A stretch of DNA of 64,000 nt from Fluctibacter corallii. GTDB taxonomy: Bacteria > Pseudomonadota > Gammaproteobacteria > Enterobacterales > Alteromonadaceae. Positions within the stretch are counted from its first letter, which is position 1. Every line of letters starts with the position of its first letter. The translations under genes were made by a program, and so were the position numbers. The notes below the pieces were generated by a model. The model worked only from the letters and a program-made list of their open reading frames with translations, had not been told where the DNA came from and made no database searches. The stretch spans positions 527,662 to 591,661 of the forward strand of contig NZ_JAOWKX010000002.1 of the NCBI RefSeq assembly GCF_025751585.1, written 5' to 3'. This document shows, in pieces, positions 45,018-53,995 of this stretch.

Positions 45018-45194
45018 ATGAATCAAAAAAAACAATCCAGTCCCCTCGAGCGGCTATACGCAAAGAAAAAAAAGAACGTAAAAGCATCTAAGCGTAAAGC
45101 TGATTTATTACGCACATACGCAGATGACAACCATAAAGCTATCGCGATGGTAATCAAGCATTGGCTGGAACAAGACGAAAAATCAACAAGATAA
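45018..45194 (+). CDS. Small basic protein with a FliF C-terminus-like motif
   Basis: A 58-residue protein: a lysine-rich N-terminal half (MNQKKQSSPLERLYAKKKK) and a C-terminal helix LLRTYADDNHKAIAMVIKHWLEQDEK. The latter resembles the A-x-x-N-P-x-x-x-A-x-x-I-x-x-W-L tail that FliF uses to bind FliG, though nothing else of FliF is present. I chose ATG 45018; an in-frame ATG at 44931 overlaps the divergent doxX start and gives an unlikely N-terminus. No clear ribosome binding site is seen. Function unknown; it precedes sppA by 87 bases. Confidence 0.55.
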   Translation: MNQKKQSSPLERLYAKKKKNVKASKRKADLLRTYADDNHKAIAMVIKHWLEQDEKSTR

Positions 45195-45281
45195 AACTTT
45201 TTTACATTTCTGGACTGGTGATTCTATTTAGAATCGTTAGGATATAGGCGTTAAAAATTTTCACATAAGGCAAGTAGCTTA

Positions 45282-47138
45282 ATGACAACAAAGAATAGTT
45301 GGACGAAGTCATTTTTTCTGGGACTTTGGACGGTCCTGAACGTTAGTCGAAAAGCATTTTTCAATATCATTTTTATATTGATAATCGTTGGTATTTTCGC
45401 GGCAATGAGCGGCGATGATGGAAAAGTCATGATACCGAAAGACACGGCGCTGGTGTTAAATGTAAGGGGAGATATTGTCATTGAAAAACGCAATGTTGAC
45501 CCTTTCGAAGCCTTTATGTCTGAGGCGTTCGGTCAAAGAGAGGAAAACCCCGAAGTCCTATTACGCGATTTGGTCTTCGCTATCGATCAAGCAAAAGAAG
45601 ACAACCGCATTAAAGCCCTCGTGCTCGATTTACATGAAATGAATAACACTGGGTTAGATAAATTGTCACAATTTTCAGGCGCAATCGAGCGCTTTAAAGA
45701 AAGTGGCAAACCAGTCTATGCAATTGGCGATTATTTTACTCAGGAGCAATATTATGTTGCGAGTCATGCCGACCACGTGTACATGAACCCGATGGGTTAT
45801 ATGCTGCTTGAGGGATACGGCCGTTACCGCATGTATTTTAAGTCGGCTTTAGAGAAACTGAAGGCCTCTACTTACGTGTTTCGTGTAGGCACGTATAAGT
45901 CTGCGATCGAACCTTATATTCGTGACGACATGTCTGACGCTGCGAAAGAAGCAAATCAAGAATGGCTAAATGCATTATGGATGCAATACAAAACCGACGT
46001 TGCTGCAGCCCGAGGGTTTGACGTTAACAACTTCGACGATCAAGTTGAAAGTTTTATGGCGAAATTTAAGGCAGTTGACGGAAGTTTTGCAAAGTATGCG
46101 CTGGAATATGGTTGGATAGATGCCATAAAGTCTAGAGAAGATATTCGAGATGAATTGATTGCCATTGTCGGCCTTGACGAAAAAGAGGTCAATTTCAGCG
46201 GCATTGATTTTGATAATTATTTAGATACTGTTAAAGGCGTTCCTTTCCCACCTATAGGCAATAACAATGTAGGTATTGTGGTTGCCAAGGGCGTTATTTT
46301 AAACGGGCAGCAACAACCTGGTGATATTGGTGGTGACAGCACAGCCAACCTACTCAGACAAGCAAGGCTTGATGACTCTATTAAAGCGGTTGTGATGCAT
46401 GTTGACTCTCCCGGTGGAAGTGCATTTGCATCAGAAGTCATTAGACAAGAAATAAAGAATCTTCGTAATGCAGGCAAACCTGTTGTTGCAGTAATGAGCA
46501 CCTATGCTGCCTCTGGCGGTTACTGGATTTCTGCTAGTACCGATGAAATTTGGGCTGCGCCGAGCACAATTACTGGCTCAATTGGCGTTTTCGGCATGTT
46601 TATGTCGTGGGAGAATTCACTTTCTCACATTGGTATTCACACTGATGGTGTTGGTACAACCGACTTCGCTGGTATGGGATTAACACGAGAATTAGACCCA
46701 AGAATTGGCAATATTATTCAGTATTCTGTTGAGAACACTTATGATCAATTCTTAACTATTGTTTCAGAAGGACGTGATATTCCGAAAGCCCGCGTAGACG
46801 AGATTGCCCAAGGGCGAGTTTGGATTGGTTCACAAGCCAAAGAACTTGGGTTAGTCGATAATCTTGGTTATTTAGACGATGCAGTTAAATCGGCAGCACA
46901 ACTTGCCAATCTAGAGACTTACGACACCAAATACGTTGAAAGAGAATTGTCGCCTAAAGAAAAATTCTTGAGAGAGTTGTTCGGTCAATCTGCGGCGCTG
47001 GTAGGTAAAGTCAGTATCGCTCAGAGCAATAGTGCATTAGTCGGATTAGTTAAAGATGTGATTTCTCGTTTTGACGCGCTTGCCAAACTCAATGATCCGA
47101 AAGGCACCTACGCATATTGCATAATGTGTGAGATGTAA
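45282..47138 (+). CDS. sppA: Signal peptide peptidase SppA, 67K type
   Basis: Degrades cleaved signal peptides at the inner membrane. The 618-residue protein has one N-terminal membrane anchor (about 24-42) and tandem S49 domains, the gammaproteobacterial long form. The catalytic lysine is in FRVGTYKSAIEPYIRD (N-terminal domain) and the nucleophilic serine in MSTYAASGGYWISA (C-terminal domain). VDSPGGSAFASEVIRQEI forms the conserved substrate groove. The active site faces the periplasm. Confidence 0.94.
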   Translation: MTTKNSWTKSFFLGLWTVLNVSRKAFFNIIFILIIVGIFAAMSGDDGKVMIPKDTALVLNVRGDIVIEKRNVDPFEAFMSEAFGQREENPEVLLRDLVFAIDQAKEDNRIKALVLDLHEMNNTGLDKLSQFSGAIERFKESGKPVYAIGDYFTQEQYYVASHADHVYMNPMGYMLLEGYGRYRMYFKSALEKLKASTYVFRVGTYKSAIEPYIRDDMSDAAKEANQEWLNALWMQYKTDVAAARGFDVNNFDDQVESFMAKFKAVDGSFAKYALEYGWIDAIKSREDIRDELIAIVGLDEKEVNFSGIDFDNYLDTVKGVPFPPIGNNNVGIVVAKGVILNGQQQPGDIGGDSTANLLRQARLDDSIKAVVMHVDSPGGSAFASEVIRQEIKNLRNAGKPVVAVMSTYAASGGYWISASTDEIWAAPSTITGSIGVFGMFMSWENSLSHIGIHTDGVGTTDFAGMGLTRELDPRIGNIIQYSVENTYDQFLTIVSEGRDIPKARVDEIAQGRVWIGSQAKELGLVDNLGYLDDAVKSAAQLANLETYDTKYVERELSPKEKFLRELFGQSAALVGKVSIAQSNSALVGLVKDVISRFDALAKLNDPKGTYAYCIMCEM

Positions 47139-47170
47139 TCTTTTACAAGGTTCTCAGTTATCGTTAGTAT

Positions 47171-47194
47171 AGCCGCCCAAATGGGCGGCTTGTT
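47171..47194 (+). terminator. Terminator between sppA and sprT
   Basis: AGCCGCCC and GGGCGGCT form an eight-base-pair stem with loop AAAT, followed by TGTTT. The sprT ATG starts seven bases after the stem. Confidence 0.7.
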
Positions 47195-47197
47195 TCT

Positions 47198-47680
47198 ATG
47201 AACGATTTAATTTCAATTGCAGAAGAACGAATAAACCAGTGCTATTCGATAGCAAATGGTTTTTTTAATCAGCATTTTCCCCTTCCCACCGTATCGTTAA
47301 ATCAACGCGGTAAAATTGCTGGCAGTGCTAACTTTCAACGCAACCATATTAAGTTGAACCCTGTTTTGTTCTCAGAAAACAGATCCGTGTTTGAAAGTGA
47401 AGTGATTCCACATGAGGTTGCCCATTTAATCACCTACCATCTTTATGGCAAGGTTAAGCCTCATGGTAAAGAGTGGCAAAATATAATGACTCAGGTATTT
47501 TACCTACCTGCTACCGCTACGCATCAGCTTTGCGTCAAAAACGTTCAGGGCAAAACCTTTTCTTACAAATGTGATTGTCAAACCATCTCCTTAACTGTGC
47601 GCCGACATAATAAAATCATACGAGGCGAATCCCAGTACCGCTGTAAGAGGTGCAACGCAGTTTTGGTAGCCGCAGGCTAA
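47198..47680 (+). CDS. sprT: SprT family zinc metalloprotease-like protein
   Basis: A 160-residue SprT protein with the zinc motif HEVAH (H72, E73, H76) and a third ligand candidate in KPHGKEW (H89). A C-terminal zinc ribbon follows, with cysteines in YKCDCQ and YRCKRC. It is related to the eukaryotic Spartan protease domain; the bacterial role is unknown. The upstream terminator leaves no room for a Shine-Dalgarno site. Confidence 0.9.
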   Translation: MNDLISIAEERINQCYSIANGFFNQHFPLPTVSLNQRGKIAGSANFQRNHIKLNPVLFSENRSVFESEVIPHEVAHLITYHLYGKVKPHGKEWQNIMTQVFYLPATATHQLCVKNVQGKTFSYKCDCQTISLTVRRHNKIIRGESQYRCKRCNAVLVAAG

Positions 47681-47739
47681 CCTAACGCTCGCTTTCGACG
47701 TTGAAAGATTCAAATGCTTTTCAGTTTCTGTGATGAAAT

Positions 47740-48495
47740 TTAGGCAAAATTTATTGTTGAATGTAACGTTTGAACTGAATGTTGACCAATAGATATGGGC
47801 ACTAGATTCTTTGCGTACTTGATATTCGCTGCGGTAAATGCATCTCGGTCTTGCTCCGATGAATAATGATATACCACTATTCGATTCAAAATACTGGGAT
47901 CATACTGGCTTAGCAATTCATCTAAGGACGTGTGGCTGGGATTGCTTTTTATACAGCAATCGTGAAAAATAATCTCAGTTCCAACCAAATAATGCAAAAT
48001 TTCAGGAATAGGTTTGGTGTCACCCGTATAAAAAAGCACACCAGGCATATGTAACGCAAAGCTCGATTCAAATTTATGATGTCTTGTGGGTACAACTGAT
48101 AAGTTGATAGCATCGAACCAGAAATTGTCTTTTACTGGCATAATATCGAGTACATCCCACACATTCACACCAGATTCAGCTACACCAACATGCCCTAGGA
48201 TATCATGTAGTCGGTTTATCAGCGCAACGGGTACAAATAATTTAGGGCGTTTTCGTTGGAAGTACGACTGAAAGAAGAGTTGCTCTAATCCGCTAATGTG
48301 ATCAAAATGCAAATGCGTAATAAAAATATATTCAGGCAAAGAGCCATGGTAGTGAGATTTATAGCGAGATAACGAATCATGCCCACAGTCAATCATTAAC
48401 CACGGCATGCCAGATTTATTAATTACGCATGAAGAACAACCTAGCAAACTGTTCGCAGAGCCTACACCTAAAAACGTAACGCTATACACTGACAC
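47740..48495 (-). CDS. MBL-fold metallo-hydrolase (RNase Z-like)
   Basis: A 251-residue metallo-beta-lactamase-fold protein. The metal motif HLHFDH (H61, H63, D65, H66) is intact, the N-terminal VTFLGVGSANS resembles RNase Z-type proteins, and the later ligands are in PTRHHKF and FYTGDTKP. HDCCIKSNPSHTSLDELL follows, then VVYHYS near the C-terminus. The substrate is unknown; RNase Z itself is longer with an exosite arm that is not obvious here. It ends next to sprT, convergent. Confidence 0.82.
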   Translation of the reverse strand: MSVYSVTFLGVGSANSLLGCSSCVINKSGMPWLMIDCGHDSLSRYKSHYHGSLPEYIFITHLHFDHISGLEQLFFQSYFQRKRPKLFVPVALINRLHDILGHVGVAESGVNVWDVLDIMPVKDNFWFDAINLSVVPTRHHKFESSFALHMPGVLFYTGDTKPIPEILHYLVGTEIIFHDCCIKSNPSHTSLDELLSQYDPSILNRIVVYHYSSEQDRDAFTAANIKYAKNLVPISIGQHSVQTLHSTINFA

Positions 48496-48588
48496 TCCCC
48501 CATCAGTACAAGAGAAACGATCTCGTTAAAGAGCGAAAACGTAAATCAGCGATGGACGCATTGTAGCGGGAAGTCGTTAAGTGAACTA

Positions 48589-48620
48589 CCCAGCGACATT
48601 GCTTCGCTCTGATCACTGGG
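48589..48620 (-). repeat. Right-end subterminal hairpin of the IS element
   Basis: CCCAG (48589-48593) pairs with CTGGG (48616-48620), then a C-A mismatch, then GA with TC. The hairpin is 22 bases after the tnpB stop codon, so it should form the 3' part of the TnpB guide RNA. It matches the hairpin at 50313-50344 except for a compensating pair change and one loop base. Confidence 0.75.
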
Positions 48621-48642
48621 CTTCAACAGTTTAGCTTTGAGG

Positions 48643-49869
48643 CTAGGCCGCTTCTTTTTTCTCAGATCCTTCAACTAACTTCGATACCTCGAAGACTTTC
48701 ATTTTAATGGCTGATTTATGCTGAGATGTGGGTATTACCCTTGCGACGATTTCAGCCGCAATTAAGTCTAATTCACCTGTTTTAGCGATACTCTTGGCCG
48801 CAGACAGATCCCGACTTTGATAAGTGGCGCACGCTGTACAGGTGAAATATCGTTCGCTCAATGACAGCACATGGCGCTGGCCGCACTCACTGCAAATCCC
48901 TGTCGATTTCTCAAAGCGGCCAATTTCGTGATAGAGCTTGCCTTCTAGGTCTGCTTTGTACTTTGCAAGCTGGGTAATTAAACCCATCACGTTATCGGCT
49001 ACCATGCTACCGTTGAACTGTTGCATCGCTTTTACGTTTAAATCTTCAAACACCAAAATACCAGTTTCGTTGGTTATCTGTCGTGACACTTGATGCGCAA
49101 AGTTGAGTCTTTGCCTTGAGATTTTACCGTGTAATTTATTGATGCGTTGTTTGGTTTTTTGCCAGCGATTCGAGCCTTTTTTTCGCCTTGAAAGCTGGCG
49201 TTGCAAGTGGGTTAACTTCTCTTTTGATTGCCTTAAGAACTTCGGATTGTCGGAGACAAATCCGTTTGAACCAACTACCGTCTGCTTCGAGTTAATATCA
49301 AAACCTGTGATGCTCGTTAGCCGATTTTTGGCGGTTTTGCATTCTACCTCTTGAGTGATGCTGCACTCCCATCTGCCGTGACGGTATTGAATCGTGACGG
49401 TCTTAATTTTACTTACCAAGTTACGGTGTAATACGATTGGCACTTTACCTACTTTTGGGATGCTAATAGTGCGATTTTCAATGCGGATGCAATTGGAATT
49501 ATTCACTGCTCGAAAGCTATCGTTATGAAGTTTCTTTCTCTTGTAAGAGATCTTATGTTTCGGAAAACGCTGCAATCGACCTTTTGAGAAAGCGTTCTTT
49601 AGTGCCGCTTCCAAATCTCTCGCGACTTGTTGTGCTGCTGCTGAATCAAACGTTTTTATCCAAGCGAACTCCTCAAAAGACTTTAGTTTTTTGAGTAATG
49701 AGGCCATATCCTTGTAAAAAAAGAACGTCTTATCGTAATCGTATCGACGCATAGTTTCAGACAATAACAGATTCCAAATGCCACGGGCTGTTGCGCCAAA
49801 CTCAATGAGCTTAACTTCCTGCTCTGGCGTTGGATTAAGCCTGTAATTATATCTGAGCGTCTTTTTCAT
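48643..49869 (-). CDS. tnpB: RNA-guided endonuclease TnpB (IS200/IS605 OrfB)
   Basis: TnpB is a transposon-encoded nuclease guided by an RNA made from its own 3' end. The 408-residue protein has the N-terminal helix-turn-helix-like start (KKTLRYNYRLNPTPEQEVKLIEFGATARGIWNLLL), the wedge domain, and a RuvC domain with all three acidic residues: D191 in GFDINSK, E275 in VFEDLNVKAM and D354 in SRDLSAAKSI. The zinc finger C326, C329, C344, C347 is complete. An extended C-terminal tail follows. No frameshift or stop is present and no clear ribosome binding site precedes the ATG. Confidence 0.93.
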   Translation of the reverse strand: MKKTLRYNYRLNPTPEQEVKLIEFGATARGIWNLLLSETMRRYDYDKTFFFYKDMASLLKKLKSFEEFAWIKTFDSAAAQQVARDLEAALKNAFSKGRLQRFPKHKISYKRKKLHNDSFRAVNNSNCIRIENRTISIPKVGKVPIVLHRNLVSKIKTVTIQYRHGRWECSITQEVECKTAKNRLTSITGFDINSKQTVVGSNGFVSDNPKFLRQSKEKLTHLQRQLSRRKKGSNRWQKTKQRINKLHGKISRQRLNFAHQVSRQITNETGILVFEDLNVKAMQQFNGSMVADNVMGLITQLAKYKADLEGKLYHEIGRFEKSTGICSECGQRHVLSLSERYFTCTACATYQSRDLSAAKSIAKTGELDLIAAEIVARVIPTSQHKSAIKMKVFEVSKLVEGSEKKEAA

Positions 49870-49907
49870 ATACTGTATACACCACTGTATAAGAGTGGAT
49901 TGTCAAG

Positions 49908-50303
49908 ATGGATTATCAAACAAAATCACACTGCAAATATCTGATAGCTTTGCACTTGATATTGGTTGTTAAATACAGAAAACCTCTGCTGTAAGAGTGG
50001 ATAGGTGATTTCGTTAAAGATAAGCTACTTGATATCTCGCGCCGCTCTGACTTTGACGTCGTAGAAGTTGAAATTGATCTAGACCATATCCACATGTTAA
50101 TCCGAATCGGAACTAAATATTCTATTGGGCAACATGTCTGGAGAATTAAGCAGGAAACAACCGCTAAAATCTGGAAATCACTTCCATACATTAAAAGGCA
50201 GCTTTGAGTAAAGAAGACATTTTGGTCAGATGGCTATTTCGTCTGCTCAGTAGGTAACGCTAGTACAGATACCATTCGAAAATATATTCAAGAACAAGGT
50301 TAG
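49908..50303 (+). pseudogene. tnpA: IS200-type Y1 transposase tnpA with two nonsense codons
   Basis: The reading frame from ATG 49908 to TAG 50301 is 131 codons, the normal length, but is broken by TAA at 49992-49994 and TGA at 50205-50207, with no frameshift. Translated through the stops it shows SHCKY-ALHLILVVKYRKPLL, the HUH motif in DLDHIHMLIRI, KYSIGQHVWRIK, FWSDGYFVCSVGNAS, and the catalytic tyrosine in TDTIRKYIQEQG. These are clear IS200 TnpA landmarks. The gene is divergent from tnpB with 38 bases between start codons. A single full-length product is impossible without readthrough. Confidence 0.9.
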
Positions 50304-50312
50304 CCGATTCAT

Positions 50313-50344
50313 CCCCGCGACATCGCTTCGCTCTGATCACGGGG
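50313..50344 (-). repeat. Left-end subterminal hairpin of the IS element
   Basis: CCCCG (50313-50317) pairs with CGGGG (50340-50344), with the same C-A mismatch and GA/TC inner pairs as the hairpin at 48589. The fourth pair is C-G here and A-T there, a compensatory change that supports a selected structure. It lies 10 bases after the tnpA stop. Confidence 0.75.
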
Positions 50345-50400
50345 TTTTCTCGGCAACATTAGATAAAAATGACACGGATTTCTAAACACTACCGAAGCAG

Positions 50401-50847
50401 CTATAACCACTGCTTAACAAACACTTTGTCTAATTCATCAAATGCTGTTTTGAGTAAAATCGCGAGCTCTTTGTATCGAGGACGAGATTTAACCGCCTCC
50501 ACTCTACACCCTTCTGCTAGCATCTTTTGGTGAACATCTGCGTACCATGCACGCGTGGAAGGTGGCAGAGGTTGCTGTGAACGGTAGCCAAGCCACATTA
50601 GCCCTTGTAAAGGTAAACTGACAAAAAACAATCCCAACGTAAGGGCTTGAGGCAAAAAGTCTACACCATAAAAACTAACAAATGCAGCCGTTACCACGAT
50701 TGCGATAGGAGGCATAACTTTGATGCCAAGTTTTGTTGCTGCAATCACCCGATTCTCTGGGAATAAGGCATAGAGTGCCTTTTGGTTCGGCCATAACTGC
50801 ATGTAATCCTGACCATCCCTGAGAGTAAATGAAAGTGACTGAGACAT
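50401..50847 (-). CDS. yfbV: YfbV (UPF0208) inner-membrane protein
   Basis: A 148-residue protein with two membrane helices at about 43-62 and 66-86. The N-terminal SFTLRDGQDYMQLWPNQKALYALFPENRVI and the central GLMWLGYRSQQPLPPSTRAWY are UPF0208 signatures. In E. coli YfbV has been linked to chromosome Ter-macrodomain insulation; that role is not tested here. It lies beside the IS element and is divergent from trxB. Confidence 0.92.
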   Translation of the reverse strand: MSQSLSFTLRDGQDYMQLWPNQKALYALFPENRVIAATKLGIKVMPPIAIVVTAAFVSFYGVDFLPQALTLGLFFVSLPLQGLMWLGYRSQQPLPPSTRAWYADVHQKMLAEGCRVEAVKSRPRYKELAILLKTAFDELDKVFVKQWL

Positions 50848-52132
<1,285 letters not shown>

Positions 52133-52165
52133 TAGTGTTACCTAAAAAGATTCAATGTAATAATG

Positions 52166-52190
52166 AGGCTTCTTGAGGGAAGCCTTTTTT
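52166..52190 (+). terminator. Terminator between trxB and aat
   Basis: AGGCTTC and GAAGCCT form a seven-base-pair stem with loop TTGAGG, followed by a T run that ends directly at the aat ATG (52191). Confidence 0.82.
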
Positions 52191-52898
52191 ATGATTCATT
52201 TACACCAACTAGACAACAGACCGATATTTCCATCACCCCACCATGCCCTAGAAGAACCAAATGGTTTATTAGCATACGGCGGTGACTTGTCGGTTAAAAG
52301 GCTGATAGAAGCCTACCGACACGGTATATTCCCTTGGTTCAGTGAAGGGGAACCCATTCTTTGGTGGAGTCCGAATCCAAGGGGCGTGCTGCGCTTGACA
52401 GATTTTCACGCAAGCAAAAGCCTCAAGAAAGCCATTCGTAAACACGACTATACTGTGACTATTAATCATGCGTTTTTAGATGTTATTAATCAGTGTGCCA
52501 CCATTGCCAGAAGAGAAAATGGGACCTGGATTACTGAAGAAATGGAGACTGCCTACTATCGTTTACACGCGCAGGGCATAGCCCATTCAATAGAAGTTTG
52601 GAGAGAGCAACGTATAGTTGGCGGACTTTATGGTGTGGTTACCGGTCGTACGTTTTGTGGGGAGTCTATGTTTAGTTTAGAAAGTAACGCGTCAAAGGTA
52701 GCCTTTTATTACTTAGTCGAGCACATGCGCAAACACAGAGGTGCTTTTATTGATTGTCAAATGCAAACCCCTCACCTCGCCTCTTTAGGCTGCACAGAAG
52801 TCAGCCGTGCCACGTTTTTAAGCATGTTAAACGATAGCCATTCACACTCTTTCAGCCATGATGTTTGGCAACCAAGTACAATCGAGGTTGATTTGTGA
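52191..52898 (+). CDS. aat: Leucyl/phenylalanyl-tRNA--protein transferase
   Basis: Adds Leu or Phe to N-terminal Lys or Arg of proteins, marking them for ClpS-ClpAP. The 235-residue protein shows FPSPHHALEEPNGLLAYGGDLSVKRLIEAYRHGIFPWFSEGEPILWWSPNPRGVL and GIAHSIEVWREQRIVGGLYGVVTGRTFCGESMFS. The ATG at 52191 is chosen on homology; it touches the T run of the trxB terminator, and the only purine-rich stretch (GAGGGA) is inside that hairpin. A TTG at 52173 is an alternative. It overlaps bpt by four bases. Confidence 0.94.
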   Translation: MIHLHQLDNRPIFPSPHHALEEPNGLLAYGGDLSVKRLIEAYRHGIFPWFSEGEPILWWSPNPRGVLRLTDFHASKSLKKAIRKHDYTVTINHAFLDVINQCATIARRENGTWITEEMETAYYRLHAQGIAHSIEVWREQRIVGGLYGVVTGRTFCGESMFSLESNASKVAFYYLVEHMRKHRGAFIDCQMQTPHLASLGCTEVSRATFLSMLNDSHSHSFSHDVWQPSTIEVDL

Positions 52899-53587
52899 GA
52901 TTTGGCCTAACACAAGAGTTTGATTGTAGTTACCTCAGCGACCAACGTGAACAACTATTGGTACTCGTTGAAAACGAACAAGCCCAGGCCAAACACTATG
53001 ACATCTTAATTGGTGCGGGATTTCGACGTAGCGGCGAACAAATTTATCGCCCTCACTGTACTGCGTGTCACGCATGCCAATCCTTGCGGGTACTGGCCTC
53101 GTCGTACTCTCCAAGTAAGAGCCAAAAGCGGATCACCAATAAAAATAGCGATATTACCGTCGTGGCGAGTTTGGATGAAAAGCCAGCCTATTACACACTC
53201 TATGCGCGTTATATCAATACTCGGCATCGAGATGGGTCGATGTACCCTGCCAGTGAGCACCAATATCGCAGCTTTATCAGTAGTCAGTGGTGCCAAACGC
53301 TGTTTTTTGAATTTTACCATCATGATAAATTGATTGGGGTTGCCGTAACCGACTTGCTCGCGAACGCACTTTCAGCCTTGTATACGTTTTTTGACCCAGA
53401 TTACACTTATCGCTCTGTTGGTAAATTTGCCATCATTAAACAAATTGAATATGCACGTAAAAAAAATATCCCTTATGTATACTTGGGGTATCAAATTGAT
53501 GCCTGCGAAAAAATGAACTATAAGCGTGAATTTTATCCACATGAGCGATTTATTGACAATAAATGGCATTATTTTTCAAAAAAATGA
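52895..53587 (+). CDS. bpt: Aspartate/glutamate leucyltransferase (Bpt/Ate family)
   Basis: Transfers leucine from Leu-tRNA to N-terminal Asp or Glu, the second branch of the bacterial N-end rule. The 230-residue chain has the N-terminal cysteine-rich motif RPHCTACHACQSLRV, the acyltransferase-like core YINTRHRDGSMYPAS, and DPDYTYRSVGKFAIIKQIEYARKKNIPYVYLGYQIDACEKMNYKREFYPHE. The start is GTG, overlapping the aat stop (GTGA), so the two transferases are coupled. Confidence 0.95.
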   Translation: MRFGLTQEFDCSYLSDQREQLLVLVENEQAQAKHYDILIGAGFRRSGEQIYRPHCTACHACQSLRVLASSYSPSKSQKRITNKNSDITVVASLDEKPAYYTLYARYINTRHRDGSMYPASEHQYRSFISSQWCQTLFFEFYHHDKLIGVAVTDLLANALSALYTFFDPDYTYRSVGKFAIIKQIEYARKKNIPYVYLGYQIDACEKMNYKREFYPHERFIDNKWHYFSKK

Positions 53588-53666
53588 TGTTTGCGCTTTA
53601 CACCGCCATACTTATTGGGCAAAATCTGCGCGGCTTTTTTTACGATATTTGAGGTAAAATTTTTAG

Positions 53667-53885
53667 ATGGCGAAAGAAGATTGTATTGAAATGGAAGGTA
53701 CAGTGTTAGATACACTGCCAAACACAATGTTCCGTGTAGAATTGGAAAATGGTCACGTGGTTACTGCTCACATTTCTGGTAAAATGCGTAAAAACTACAT
53801 CCGCATCCTAACGGGCGATAAAGTAACTGTTGAAATGACGCCTTACGACCTAACAAAAGGTCGCATCATCTATCGCGCCAGATAA
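53667..53885 (+). CDS. infA: Translation initiation factor IF-1
   Basis: The 72-residue S1/OB-fold protein binds the 30S A site during initiation. The whole chain is canonical: [32 protein letters not shown] through [23 protein letters not shown] to [17 protein letters not shown] lies 12 bases before the ATG. It follows bpt by 79 bases and ends before a strong terminator. Confidence 0.98.
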   Translation: MAKEDCIEMEGTVLDTLPNTMFRVELENGHVVTAHISGKMRKNYIRILTGDKVTVEMTPYDLTKGRIIYRAR

Positions 53886-53912
53886 TAACGGTTTCATCTC
53901 TTTGAGATGCAG

Positions 53913-53935
53913 AACCCGGCATTAGCCGGGTTTTT
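53913..53935 (+). terminator. Terminator after infA
   Basis: AACCCGGC and GCCGGGTT pair around ATTA, with a five-base T run. A smaller CATCTC/GAGATG hairpin precedes it. Confidence 0.88.
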
Positions 53936-53995
53936 GTTTATCTGCCATACGCCTGCTTTAGCATTTTAGCGTTGCCACGTTTTGATGATGATACC

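Larger units (their letters stand above)
48581..50362 (-). mobile_element. IS200/IS605-type element with intact tnpB and dead tnpA
   Basis: Divergent tnpB (leftward) and tnpA (rightward) are flanked by two nearly identical 32-base imperfect hairpins in the same orientation. This is the architecture of IS605-group elements such as IS608. There are no terminal inverted repeats or target duplications, as expected. In tnpB orientation the right end is at the left of the window and probably finishes in TAGTTCAC (boundary near 48581). The left end lies beyond 50344, with a TTTTTAT motif near 50362 as a possible junction. Both boundaries are inferred to within tens of bases. Confidence 0.75.

Noticed and set aside
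48589..48620. Hairpins at 48589 and 50313 as a CRISPR or ordinary dispersed repeat
   Set aside because: Only two copies, placed exactly at the ends of an IS605-type gene pair in the same orientation; they are best explained as subterminal recognition hairpins.
49870..49907. TTGACA element and repeated ACTGTATA in the tnpA-tnpB gap as a tnpB promoter
   Set aside because: The TTGACA is 31 bases from the tnpB ATG and no -10 element lies at 16-18 bases; any fit would place the start site inside the gene.
49916..50191. 91-codon leftward frame over the tnpA region
   Set aside because: Antisense to the tnpA pseudogene, whose translation through two stops shows the HUH motif and catalytic tyrosine; the leftward translation has no motif.
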